Position numbers and translations under genes: made by a program | The notes under the pieces: generated by a model | What the model saw: the letters and a program-made list of their open reading frames with translations, nothing else | What the model was told of the DNA's origin: nothing | The model's database searches: none | Shown: positions 1 to 8,394 of the stretch, in pieces | How the letters are laid out: each line of letters starts with the position of its first letter | Position numbering within the stretch: the stretch's first letter is position 1 | From: Byssochlamys sp. IMV 00236 | Taxonomy: Eukaryota > Ascomycota > Eurotiomycetes > Eurotiales > Thermoascaceae | DNA length: 11,049 bases | NCBI GenBank assembly: GCA_001931875.2 | Contig: MSJH02000342.1 | Location: forward strand, 1-11,049 | Reading direction: 5' to 3'

Positions 1-35
1 TTTTTTTTTTTTTTTTTTTTCAGACCAAACATAAA

Positions 36-701
<666 letters not shown>

Positions 702-703
<2 letters not shown>

Positions 704-707
704 TAAA
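702..707 (+). terminator. Poly(A) signal AATAAA of the Ubc13-like gene
   Basis: A canonical AATAAA overlaps the TAA stop codon of the E2 gene (stop 701-703). If it is used, the 3' UTR would be only a few tens of bases. The T-rich stretch that follows fits a downstream element. Confidence 0.5.
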
Positions 708-830
708 GTTTTATTTCAATTTGACAGACAATACACTTTTGAATAGAGATTGTCATGTGAACTCTATTCCGCATGCTTCGTAAAGCATTAATATTGCTTT
801 TTATTTATCCTTGACAGGTAAATCTCTTTT

Positions 831-844
831 CTCTCTCTCTCTCT
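831..844 (+). repeat. (CT)7 microsatellite in the leader of the MedA-like gene
   Basis: A pyrimidine dinucleotide run of CT units, followed by a T-rich tract, lies about 40-55 bases upstream of the proposed ATG at 885. CT-rich tracts just upstream of the start are common in fungal promoters and leaders, and a similar tract precedes histone H4 here. A core-promoter or leader role is inference. Confidence 0.55.
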
Positions 845-884
845 TTCTTTTTGATTAAACAAAAGAAATAATTGGGCTTCACTC

Positions 885-2195
885 ATGGATCAAGGAAGTA
901 ACATTGAATTACTTTATGATATGCATAAATGTGACCCTGTCTATCCTTAGATTTCCCTATGACCAATTATATTGAGATATTCACTACAAGAGGCACAAAG
1001 GGGATCGATGTTACTGTAATCATTCATGCAACCATTCAGAAGGAACTCAAGCTAGCATTTAACGAGTTCGTTCTAGACACAAAACAGTCGCATCATCTGG
1101 GAGTTACTTCTCTTGTTGCTACAGTCCCTCCCATGCCCTTTATTAATTCAAGGGTAGCTGTACATATCTGCTTTATCGAACATGGTACCATTGTTGATAC
1201 ACGATTTATTGCAAGCTTTATCTATGAACAAGATACTATGAACTCATCTCTCATTCGAGCACATTCATTGAAAGGTAAAAAGTGCTAAAGCATCACATGT
1301 GCGTATTACCATTGATTGATTGATTAATTTCTTTTTTTAAAAAAAAAAAGACTATCAGCCAGGCCTTGATTTATCTGGCTATGTCAGAGATACCACTTAC
1401 CCTACCCTTCGATCTCAACCTGCTTCGGCCACTCAGTCAACTCCCTCCATGTGTTTACCCTACAATGACTTCTCTTCTGGTAGTGCTCATTCACGCATAA
1501 CAAAAGCATCTTCTTATACCGACTCTATATCTGTTGCTGGCTATCAATTTTGTCATGATCTCAATCGTCAAATAGATCTTAAAATTATTGGTGATATCAA
1601 CAGCGTCATGTACAGTTGGACAGCAGAAGAAAGAGACATGGGTCGTCGTTTGGTTCAGTTTTGGCGCCAAAAGGAACAAACAAATATTACCTGTGTGTTC
1701 AAACCAGTGTTAACAACACAGCTTGATCAGCCCATGACTACTATTGTCTCCTGCATATATTGGATGGAGCGTAATGATTTCTTTATTACCTCAGTTGACT
1801 TGATTGCTCTCATTGAATCCTTGTTGGGCATTAACTTTAATGTAGACGAAAAGAATCGCGTTCGACGCAATCTTGAAGGTTTTCGACCTGTTACCATTGG
1901 CAAGAGTAAACCAGAGAGCGCAAACTTTTTTAAATTAATCATGTCATACCCTGATCCAAAGCCACGTAACATCGAAAGAGACTTGAAGGTATTTTCTTGG
2001 CGAACCTTGCCATTTGCCCTCCAAAAGATTATAGCAAAATATTCGACTCATTCTCTGACAAGTAAAAGATTGAGTCATGAACAGCATTATGTCTCTCGTT
2101 TGTCAGGAAATATTGATTTATCAAAACATGGTCATGAATATATAAAAGGAGAACATGATAAAGATGATAAAATGTTAAAGGCAAGTCTTGAGTAA
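885..2195 (+). CDS. MedA/Acr1/Ren1-like developmental regulator
   Basis: Exons read as 885-897, 951-1274 and 1351-2195, with introns of 53 and 76 nt, joining to 393 residues. Residues 8-110 look like a beta-rich domain (IEIFTTRGTKG onward). The conserved block at about 202-345 has WTAEERDMGRRLVQFWR, then SVDLIALIESLLG, DEKNRVRRNLEGFRP and PDPKPRNIERDLKVFSW. I recognise this pattern as the conserved region of the fungal Medusa family (A. nidulans MedA, Magnaporthe Acr1, Fusarium Ren1; I believe Pfam DUF7082). Those are nuclear regulators of conidiophore and conidium morphology; their biochemistry is unresolved. The last ~48 residues are charged and look disordered. The start is the weak point: a 13-nt first exon gives MDQGNFP in frame with the next exon, but translation could instead begin at Met 959. 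Role in this organism is unknown. Confidence 0.75.
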
Positions 2196-2283
2196 GAAAA
2201 GGCTATGCACTTTGTATAATTGATAATATTCTATTGTAATCATTTATAATCTTTATCCCCTGGCTATCATTTTTTTTTTCCCT

Positions 2284-2880
2284 TTATAATCCATACATTA
2301 TAAAATACCAAATAAATAGAGCAGTGATTAATATAATGAATCCAACAGATATCTGGCTCATTATTCTATTCCAACGATAAAACAGGGCTTGTTCATATGC
2401 TTCTCGACTCTTGACCTTGGGGCCACTCGGTAACCACAATATTTTGCAAGATGTCTTTCCGTTTGCGATTAAGGATGGATGAACAATGGTCCATACTTGT
2501 TCATTGTCGTCTTTGCAAGGCATATCGAGATAATAGCCACCTATCCACCAACATGGGAAAAAGAGAAAGCCAAAGAGAAACAAGAGAGACTGTTTATGAA
2601 ATATTGGAGGTGATCTATTGTTTTTTACTGTCATGACTTTGTTTGGATAACAATAACAATCTGTAGAGCTTGTTAGAGTAGACATGGTTGTTTGTCGGAA
2701 ATGACGATAGTATTGTATTGATTTTCTTTTCGACAGTCTTGGATGCTTTTGATAACGTACAGAATACCATCGCAAAAGATTTGGATTGCACCTATGGCGG
2801 GATTGGCCTGTCCATGTTTGACGCCTGTAGTGACTAATCTTATCAATAGATAATGTTGGAGAAAAAGAAGACATTGACAT
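2284..2880 (-). CDS. Hypothetical small protein with two membrane segments
   Basis: An uninterrupted 198-codon frame. Residues 98-118 (LLFLFGFLFFPCWWIGGYYL) and 176-197 (ISVGFIILITALFIWYF) are strongly hydrophobic and should span a membrane. About 57 mostly polar residues separate them, including an acidic patch (KDDNE) and a tryptophan-containing stretch. The first ~65 residues are rich in Arg, Lys, Ser and Tyr, with one acidic residue. I half-recognise the FLFFPCWWIGG block together with a C-terminal W-NR-MS segment from uncharacterised fungal membrane proteins, but cannot name a family. The start is uncertain: a TATA-like element at 2903-2912 lies only 23-32 bases before the first ATG, which would favour Met3 or Met66 (2683-2685). 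The gene converges on the MedA-like gene, with about 88 bp between stop codons. Membrane topology is inferred from sequence alone. Confidence 0.6.
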   Translation of the reverse strand: MSMSSFSPTLSIDKISHYRRQTWTGQSRHRCNPNLLRWYSVRYQKHPRLSKRKSIQYYRHFRQTTMSTLTSSTDCYCYPNKVMTVKNNRSPPIFHKQSLLFLFGFLFFPCWWIGGYYLDMPCKDDNEQVWTIVHPSLIANGKTSCKILWLPSGPKVKSREAYEQALFYRWNRIMSQISVGFIILITALFIWYFIMYGL

Positions 2881-2902
2881 GTTTACTATCGTAGATAGGT
2901 TT

Positions 2903-2912
2903 ATTTTATATA
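2903..2912 (-). promoter_or_regulatory. TATA-like element upstream of the two-TM protein gene
   Basis: On the minus strand this reads TATATAAAAT. It sits just upstream of the ATG at 2880, so a TSS at the usual 30 bases or more downstream would fall at or inside the start of the annotated frame. It therefore bears on which Met is used. AT-rich sequence makes chance matches likely. Confidence 0.35.
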
Positions 2913-3062
2913 TTCATTACTGGAAAAGCATGGAATGTCCCCCTTTTCCTCTCTTTCTGGATTCTTTAGACTAATTTTTACTCCCCAAGCTCATTCTTTA
3001 ATTTATTGTTTTGATTATGTAAAACAAGGGATCAAACTTGATCTTACTAATACACAAAGCTT

Positions 3063-3068
3063 TTTATT
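3063..3068 (-). terminator. Poly(A) signal AATAAA of CDC37
   Basis: AATAAA on the minus strand, about 50 bases downstream of the Cdc37 stop codon (3119-3121). It is the only canonical signal close to that end. Confidence 0.6.
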
Positions 3069-3118
3069 AGTTCAAAAGTAATGCGCAAAAATAGGAGGAG
3101 AAAAGTAGATAGTATGTA

Positions 3119-4624
3119 TTAATTTTGAGGTTTAGTTTCATCTATAACTTCACCTTCAACATCTAAAAAGCCATAATCTGAACATAACTTGACTAGATTT
3201 TCAGCTTCAGGAACAGGCAATTTTTCCAATACTTTATTCAATTCCTCCAGTTTTCCAGTTTTTAATGCATCTTGGAACTCTTGTGGCATTCCAGTAAAGG
3301 CTGTATAGGCTTGCTCATCTTCAGGTTGAGGCACACGAATGGTCAATTGTGAACCATCCCCCATAGGCTGGAGTTGAATGGTTTCCACTTGGTTTTGTGA
3401 GGATTGTTCTGCAATCATTTCAGTACATCGCTTCTTGATACGGTTATATAACGAGTCAACATATTCAAAAAACATCTTGTGTGCTAGACCATCCTGGGCA
3501 TTGATCCTATATTCATCTGCAAGTTAGTTACCGGCCCCTTACAGGAAATATTAGTCTCACTTTTTAAAAAATATTTCTACACCATTTCTTCCTAATTGTC
3601 CACAATGCTGAAGAACAACAGACTGAACAACACAGTTTCGCGCGTATTCTTCTTCTCCTTTTAACTGTGCAGTGAATGCTTCACCAAGGAGTGAATCGGA
3701 TACTTTTTCGGTTAAAAGTTCTGGATGTTTTAAAAGATATTTATGGCTTTCTTCAAATGTTTTAAGTTTGGAAAATACAGCTGCATCTGGTGTCAAATCA
3801 ACATCCTCTTCATCAGCATCGTCGTCATCTTCTTTATTTGTGAGAGAGGTCATCTTATCATCCAAAGTCTAAAGATGATAAGTGATTCAATATGGAGAAA
3901 AAATAACCGTAACCTACCAAGTCCTTCATAGCCGTGTTGGGATTTAATGTTTCAATAACTGTCGTCTTTTCTGTCGTCTTCTTATTAGATGATAATGGTT
4001 TTGGTTTATTAAGAATCTGGACAAAGAGAGCCGTGGGTTAGTAGATGTATTTATATGTGATATTTAACTTACAGTCTTTGATGATTTTTCAGAGGTAAAC
4101 ATATTTTCACTTGTCAATTTTTTACGAGCTTCCTTTTCGAGCTTCTCCAGTTCCTGACTAGCATTATCAACCGTCTTTTGAACTGTGCTTTCGGTTTGAC
4201 AAAATCGTTCAAGTAATGTCTGTTTTACTTGTTCCGAAGAAGTTTGAGCTAAACCAGTAGCAATTTGAGTTTTCATAGCAGCAAATATATCCTTTATATT
4301 CAGTTGAGGCTGTCCAGCTGGGGGCTTTGGTAAATCAAACGCCTCTGCTTCAGATTGATAGCTTTCCAGTTTCTCCATTACCTTCTTGACACCATCATCT
4401 TGGTTCAAGAGGTTCTTCAAGTCCTTTACTTTCTGTAATACATTCTTTTGTTGAGGGATGAACTTTTGAAGATACTCAATCTTTGCTTTACGTTCAGCAC
4501 GTTCACGATGTATCGCTTCTCGCTTCCATTTGATCATAGAACGTTTATCAACATTAGGATGGACTTCGATATCTGAGTCATCAGATAACTCAAGATTGTC
4601 CCATTTACTATAATCCAAAGGCAT
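3119..4624 (-). CDS. CDC37: Hsp90 co-chaperone Cdc37
   Basis: Cytosolic co-chaperone that delivers protein kinases to Hsp90. Exons on the minus strand are 4624-4073, 4016-3918, 3868-3561 and 3506-3119, with introns of 56, 49 and 54 nt. They join to 448 residues, between human (378) and budding yeast (506). The start is diagnostic: MPLDYSKWDNLELSDDSD, matching the family's DYSxWD...SDD signature, including the CK2-type serine (Ser14 here), then HPNVD. Residues ~30-180 are Lys/Glu-rich and helical. The middle part has the Hsp90-binding region (LGRNGVEIFFKK), followed by the C-terminal helical domain ending in DETKPQN. An acidic Asp/Glu linker follows the second exon. For the third intron the acceptor at 3508-3507 was chosen because the nearer CAG acceptor would introduce an immediate stop. 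The family call is secure. Confidence 0.95.
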
Positions 4625-5129
4625 ATTATTTAAATTGGAAAGATGAAGAAAATGATGGAAAAAAAAAAAAAGTTCCTCTCATGCAATCAATTTAAACTAA
4701 AGCTGTGACGATGTTGTTAGTCGGTGTTGTAATTTTTATTTTGACTCCTTTCTTTTCCCCCCAATTACTAATACTCTTGAGCGATAAAAGATGAAAAGAC
4801 TATAAACTATTTTGGTGTGAACTCCAAGTATAAAGGAATGTGTTCCAAAAAGACTGTCTATAAAGCGACGTTTGTGGCAAAGAGTTTAAAGAATATGTTT
4901 TCTTTGTAGACTTTGTTTTTTATACTGTTATTGAATGTTCAAAAAGTTAGATTATAAAGTATTTTAACACACACATATCTTGTAGTTTATATCATCTGAT
5001 GATTCTGACAAAATGGGTTCACTCTTGCACTAAAAAAAACACGATAAAAGCAATATGCCATTTTTTTTTTTTTTGGTTTGACAGCAGTAAAGGTACTTTA
5101 ATGAAAAGAAAAGTATTCAATCTGGGTAT
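4625..5129. other. Intergenic spacer between CDC37 and histone H3
   Basis: About 505 bases lying upstream of CDC37 and downstream of H3 (both minus strand), so it should hold the CDC37 promoter and the H3 3' UTR. It has short A and T homopolymers and many stops in all frames. I looked for tRNA boxes, snRNA-like and C/D snoRNA patterns and saw no convincing one. Confidence 0.6.
5097..5102 (-). terminator. Possible poly(A) signal variant ATTAAA of histone H3
   Basis: ATTAAA on the minus strand about 30 bases past the H3 stop codon. There is no animal-type histone stem-loop, as expected for fungi, whose histone mRNAs are polyadenylated. A variant hexamer in AT-rich DNA is weak evidence. Confidence 0.35.
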
Positions 5130-5606
<477 letters not shown>

Positions 5607-5619
5607 TTAAGAATTAAAA

Positions 5620-5627
5620 GACGTCAC
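5620..5627. promoter_or_regulatory. CRE/ATF-like site in the H3-H4 promoter
   Basis: The plus strand reads GACGTCAC (GTGACGTC on minus), matching the core of the CRE bound by ATF/CREB bZIP factors. It lies 80 bases upstream of the H3 ATG, next to the TAA repeat. A short motif in a promoter; binding is inference. Confidence 0.35.
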
Positions 5628-5629
5628 CT

Positions 5630-5630
<1 letters not shown>

Positions 5631-5660
<30 letters not shown>
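5631..5660 (+). repeat. (TAA)10 trinucleotide microsatellite
   Basis: Ten perfect TAA units in the H3-H4 intergenic region, followed by a degenerate extension (GAATAATAATGAT) to about 5673. It lies between the CRE-like site and the ACGCGT pair, and length changes would alter the spacing of promoter elements. Confidence 0.95.
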
Positions 5661-5678
5661 GAATAATAATGATAGGAT

Positions 5679-5697
5679 ACGCGTTTAAAAAACGCGT
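5679..5697. promoter_or_regulatory. Inverted pair of ACGCGT (MCB-type) boxes between H3 and H4
   Basis: ACGCGT occurs at 5679-5684 and 5692-5697. Together with flanking bases they make a perfect inverted repeat with 8-base arms (ACGCGTTT / AAACGCGT) around AAA. ACGCGT is the MluI cell-cycle box bound by the MBF complex (Mbp1/Swi6 in budding yeast, Res1/Res2-Cdc10 in fission yeast), which drives G1/S transcription. The position inside a divergent histone promoter fits S-phase control of both genes. In such AT-rich DNA two copies 13 bases apart are unlikely by chance. Factor identity is inference. Confidence 0.65.
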
Positions 5698-5782
5698 GCA
5701 TTTTTAAAAAAATAAAAAAATATAGCTATTTTTTTTTTACTGTAGTCCTCGTCATCAAACAAAAAAATTATTCTCAAAAAAT

Positions 5783-5790
5783 TATAAAAA
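5783..5790 (+). promoter_or_regulatory. TATA box of histone H4
   Basis: TATAAAAA about 70 bases upstream of the end of the first H4 exon, followed at 5802-5838 by a CT/T-rich tract typical of initiation regions of strongly expressed fungal genes. No ATG occurs between here and the spliced start codon. Confidence 0.5.
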
Positions 5791-5857
5791 ATCCAAAACT
5801 TTCTCTCTCACTCTTTTTTTTTCTCTCTTTTTCTTCTTTGAAAAAATACAACATTAA

Positions 5858-6220
<363 letters not shown>

Positions 6221-6252
6221 ATTCATTCGATTATCATATCATCATCTTTTGA

Positions 6253-6258
6253 AATAAA
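6253..6258 (+). terminator. Poly(A) signal AATAAA of histone H4
   Basis: AATAAA about 33 bases after the H4 stop codon; a second copy is at 6281-6286. Their presence and the lack of a stem-loop suggest polyadenylated H4 mRNA, as usual in fungi. Confidence 0.6.
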
Positions 6259-6401
6259 TCAAGCACATATTTTCATTAGCAATAAAAACTTTTTCGTCTC
6301 CTTTTTTATTTGCAGGAGCCATAAAAACAAACATATTCCCCCCCTGTATTGAATGGAATATCTCTTTCTTTATTGGTGATTCAGATTTAAAATAGCATAT
6401 T

Positions 6402-6407
6402 TTTATT
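6402..6407 (-). terminator. Poly(A) signal AATAAA of the PCI-domain gene
   Basis: AATAAA on the minus strand about 25 bases past the stop codon at 6432; another copy is at 6369-6374. The 211-bp gap to the convergent H4 gene holds the 3' ends of both transcripts. Confidence 0.55.
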
Positions 6408-6431
6408 ATGCCATGGCCGTTTATATCATTT

Positions 6432-7654
6432 TCATTCTTCTTGTTCTATTAGCATTTGAATCTCTTCGGGTATAGGTGGATACTCTTTCTCCATATATTC
6501 TGTCATTAATGATTCATTATACTTTTCACGATACAATCGGACCTTGCTTATCGGTGGAAAAGGATTCACTTTACTCAAGACCAGTCTTTGCTTTTGATGA
6601 TGTAAATAACCACGAATATATCCCTTGTCAAATGTTGGTATAAAATAAACCCTTTTCAGTTTGGACTTACCTGACTGACAAGTGATACAAGCATACATTC
6701 AATCTCTGGTATTGTGAATCTATTCGTTCGTTCTGCAAAATTAAATGCCTTTACACACTCATTAAATGTCAAGAAGGGAGTAGCTTGAGTACTCTTTCTT
6801 ATAGTGTACCTTTAATAATATTAGTTCCATTACTATATAATCTATAATCACTTACAGTCTTCTAACTAAGCAACGCCACGCCAAGACAATACCTCTGTCT
6901 CTTAGTAATAAAACATTATATTTTCCTTTAAAGTAATCAATATAAACATACAAATGGTGCAAGTAGCTGGCTATATCCCCTTTTTTGAGTGCTTGTATCA
7001 GTGGCCAGTATTGATTGTGTAAATTATACTTGATAAGATATTCTTTTTTAGGAAAGTATCCCATCATGATGCCAGCAGGTATCAGATAATGTAATATCAC
7101 TCTTTTGTTATGCCAATGATCCTTGCCACAGTGTTCAAATGCAAATTGTAAATGGTCGTATGCCTATGTTTGTTTGTTTTTTTTTTTTTAAAAAAAAAAA
7201 AAAAAAGAATGAGCAAAAATTAGACGTCTATTATTGACTCATTTAAACCTGTTGTAATCGAATATCATATAGCGCATATCTGCCTAGGTAATATTTATAG
7301 GTGACTTGATCTGAAATCGGATACAGACTTAGATCCACACCGCCCGTTTCGATATTGCTCATAAATGTCTGACATAGCCTTGTTGTGTTTAGTTTAAAGT
7401 ACACTTTAAATGCCATATTTGTAACACGAAAGATGCCTTGTCTCTTGGATGTTCCAATAGGTGAACTATTTCCATTTTACGTTTTAGTTACTCTGATGAT
7501 ATTGCCGTTGGCATTGTCCTTTACCGATCTGCAAGCATAATATTGAACACTCTCGTTAATAGTCGAGCAATAACATTGGCCTTTTTTGCTTTGCTTTTAA
7601 AGTGATAGTGCATGTCAACCTAGGATGCAAATGAGTAAAAGCGGGTATCATAAA

Positions 7655-7685
<31 letters not shown>

Positions 7686-8201
7686 AGCTAAATAGACCAT
7701 ATAATCTGATAATTCGACAATCAATGGAACCATAAAAACTGTGTCTTGTCCACTAAATAACGATGCTAAAGAACTTGTGTCCGTTCAGAAAACATCATTC
7801 ATTATGTTGCGCGTTATTGTACCTGTAAAATTCAGATAAAGCATCAAAATACAGTCGTCCATCACAACATGAAAAACTCTGTATAGCTGCCAGATAATTG
7901 ACTGTTGTTTCTGCAAGAGAATAGGATATATCTTCCAAGACTGGGTTCACTGCTTTCTCTATTTGATCCATGCTCATCTTTAATAAATGTTAATATTTCT
8001 ATATAGCAGACTAACTTTCTTTTACTGTACGTTGTTCACTACACTTCCTAAACTTGGTTCACTTCCAAGGTTAAATTGTTCATTTTGCCATGCTTCAAGG
8101 GCATTTCTAATGGAAAAAAGAAGAGAAAAGCTACTGCTGTCCTGTCTTTTATAAGCATCTGCAACTTGTAATGAAAATTGTTGAACAAATGTTTCCTCCA
8201 T
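6432..8201 (-). CDS. PCI-domain protein, Thp1/PCID2/Csn12 family
   Basis: Family members act in the TREX-2 complex (Thp1/PCID2 with Sac3/GANP at the nuclear pore, coupling transcription to mRNA export); the paralogue Csn12 is linked to COP9 signalosome and splicing. Exons on the minus strand: 8201-8031, 7977-7823, 7773-7680, 7619-7525, 7465-7249, 7163-6856, 6809-6671, 6623-6432; introns of 46-85 nt. The product is 456 residues. Family marks are DRSPIGTSKRQGIFRV, VYFKLN, VTYKYYLGR, HLQFAFEHC, NKRVILHYLIP and the winged-helix end GYIRGYLHHQKQRLVLSK followed by NPFPP, closely matching PCID2. A ~36-residue charged tail follows NPFPP, where human PCID2 stops. The intron at 7524-7466 is needed because the unspliced frame has stops. 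Which paralogue this is cannot be decided from sequence alone. Confidence 0.88.
7177..7206. repeat. T13A17 self-complementary tract inside an intron
   Basis: Thirteen T followed directly by seventeen A within the 85-nt fifth intron of the PCI-domain gene, 13-42 bases before its acceptor. It can fold into a hairpin in RNA or extrude in DNA. It also explains why this is the longest intron of that gene. Confidence 0.9.
7655..7677. repeat. T23 homopolymer abutting a 5' splice site
   Basis: On the transcribed (minus) strand this is A23 directly after the GT of the third intron of the PCI-domain gene, so the donor reads GTAAAA rather than GTAAGT. Likely length-polymorphic. Confidence 0.9.
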
Positions 8202-8257
8202 TATTTGAACAAACGAAAGAAAGAAAAAAAGAACCTGCCAGTCACTTGTAGTAAAGC

Positions 8258-8258
<1 letters not shown>

Positions 8259-8301
<43 letters not shown>
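8259..8301. repeat. 43-base poly(A) tract (T43 on the gene strand)
   Basis: An uninterrupted A43 lies in the 193-bp gap between the Aly/REF-like gene and the PCI-domain gene. On the gene strand it is a T43 tract ending 57 bases upstream of the PCI-gene ATG. Poly(dA:dT) tracts in fungal promoters exclude nucleosomes, so a promoter role is plausible; the exact length may include sequencing or assembly error. Confidence 0.85.
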
Positions 8302-8305
<4 letters not shown>

Positions 8306-8332
8306 TAAAATACAACACAACAAAATTGGTTA

Positions 8333-8338
8333 TTTATT
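8333..8338 (-). terminator. Poly(A) signal AATAAA of the Aly/REF-like gene
   Basis: AATAAA on the minus strand about 57 bases past the stop codon at 8395, just before the 43-base homopolymer. Confidence 0.55.
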
Positions 8339-8394
8339 TGCAACCATGTAAGCTGTAGATAATACAGATATAGTCATAATTCCCCACAATTATC

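Noticed and set aside
1..20. Poly-T at the left edge as a transposon or retroposition poly(A) tail
   Set aside because: No target-site duplication or element sequence is visible. Similar T runs occur throughout the spacers and introns here, so it is probably an ordinary homopolymer.
1491..1972. Two minus-strand frames inside the MedA-like gene
   Set aside because: Both overlap the conserved coding block on the other strand and show no domain.
4926..4943. Heat-shock-element-like GAATGTTC palindrome upstream of CDC37
   Set aside because: Only two perfect units (GAA-TG-TTC) are present; the flanking units are mismatched and it is about 310 bases from the CDC37 start. Too weak to call an HSF site.
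4996..5012. C-box/D-box-like TGATGA...CTGA suggesting a snoRNA
   Set aside because: The two motifs are only 3 bases apart, with no 60-100 nt spacing and no terminal stem.
8022..8318. Longer reading frame with a poly-Phe N-terminus before the PCI-gene start
   Set aside because: The Phe run is simply the translated T43 tract. The internal ATG at 8199-8201 starts a normal-looking protein and lies after the homopolymer.
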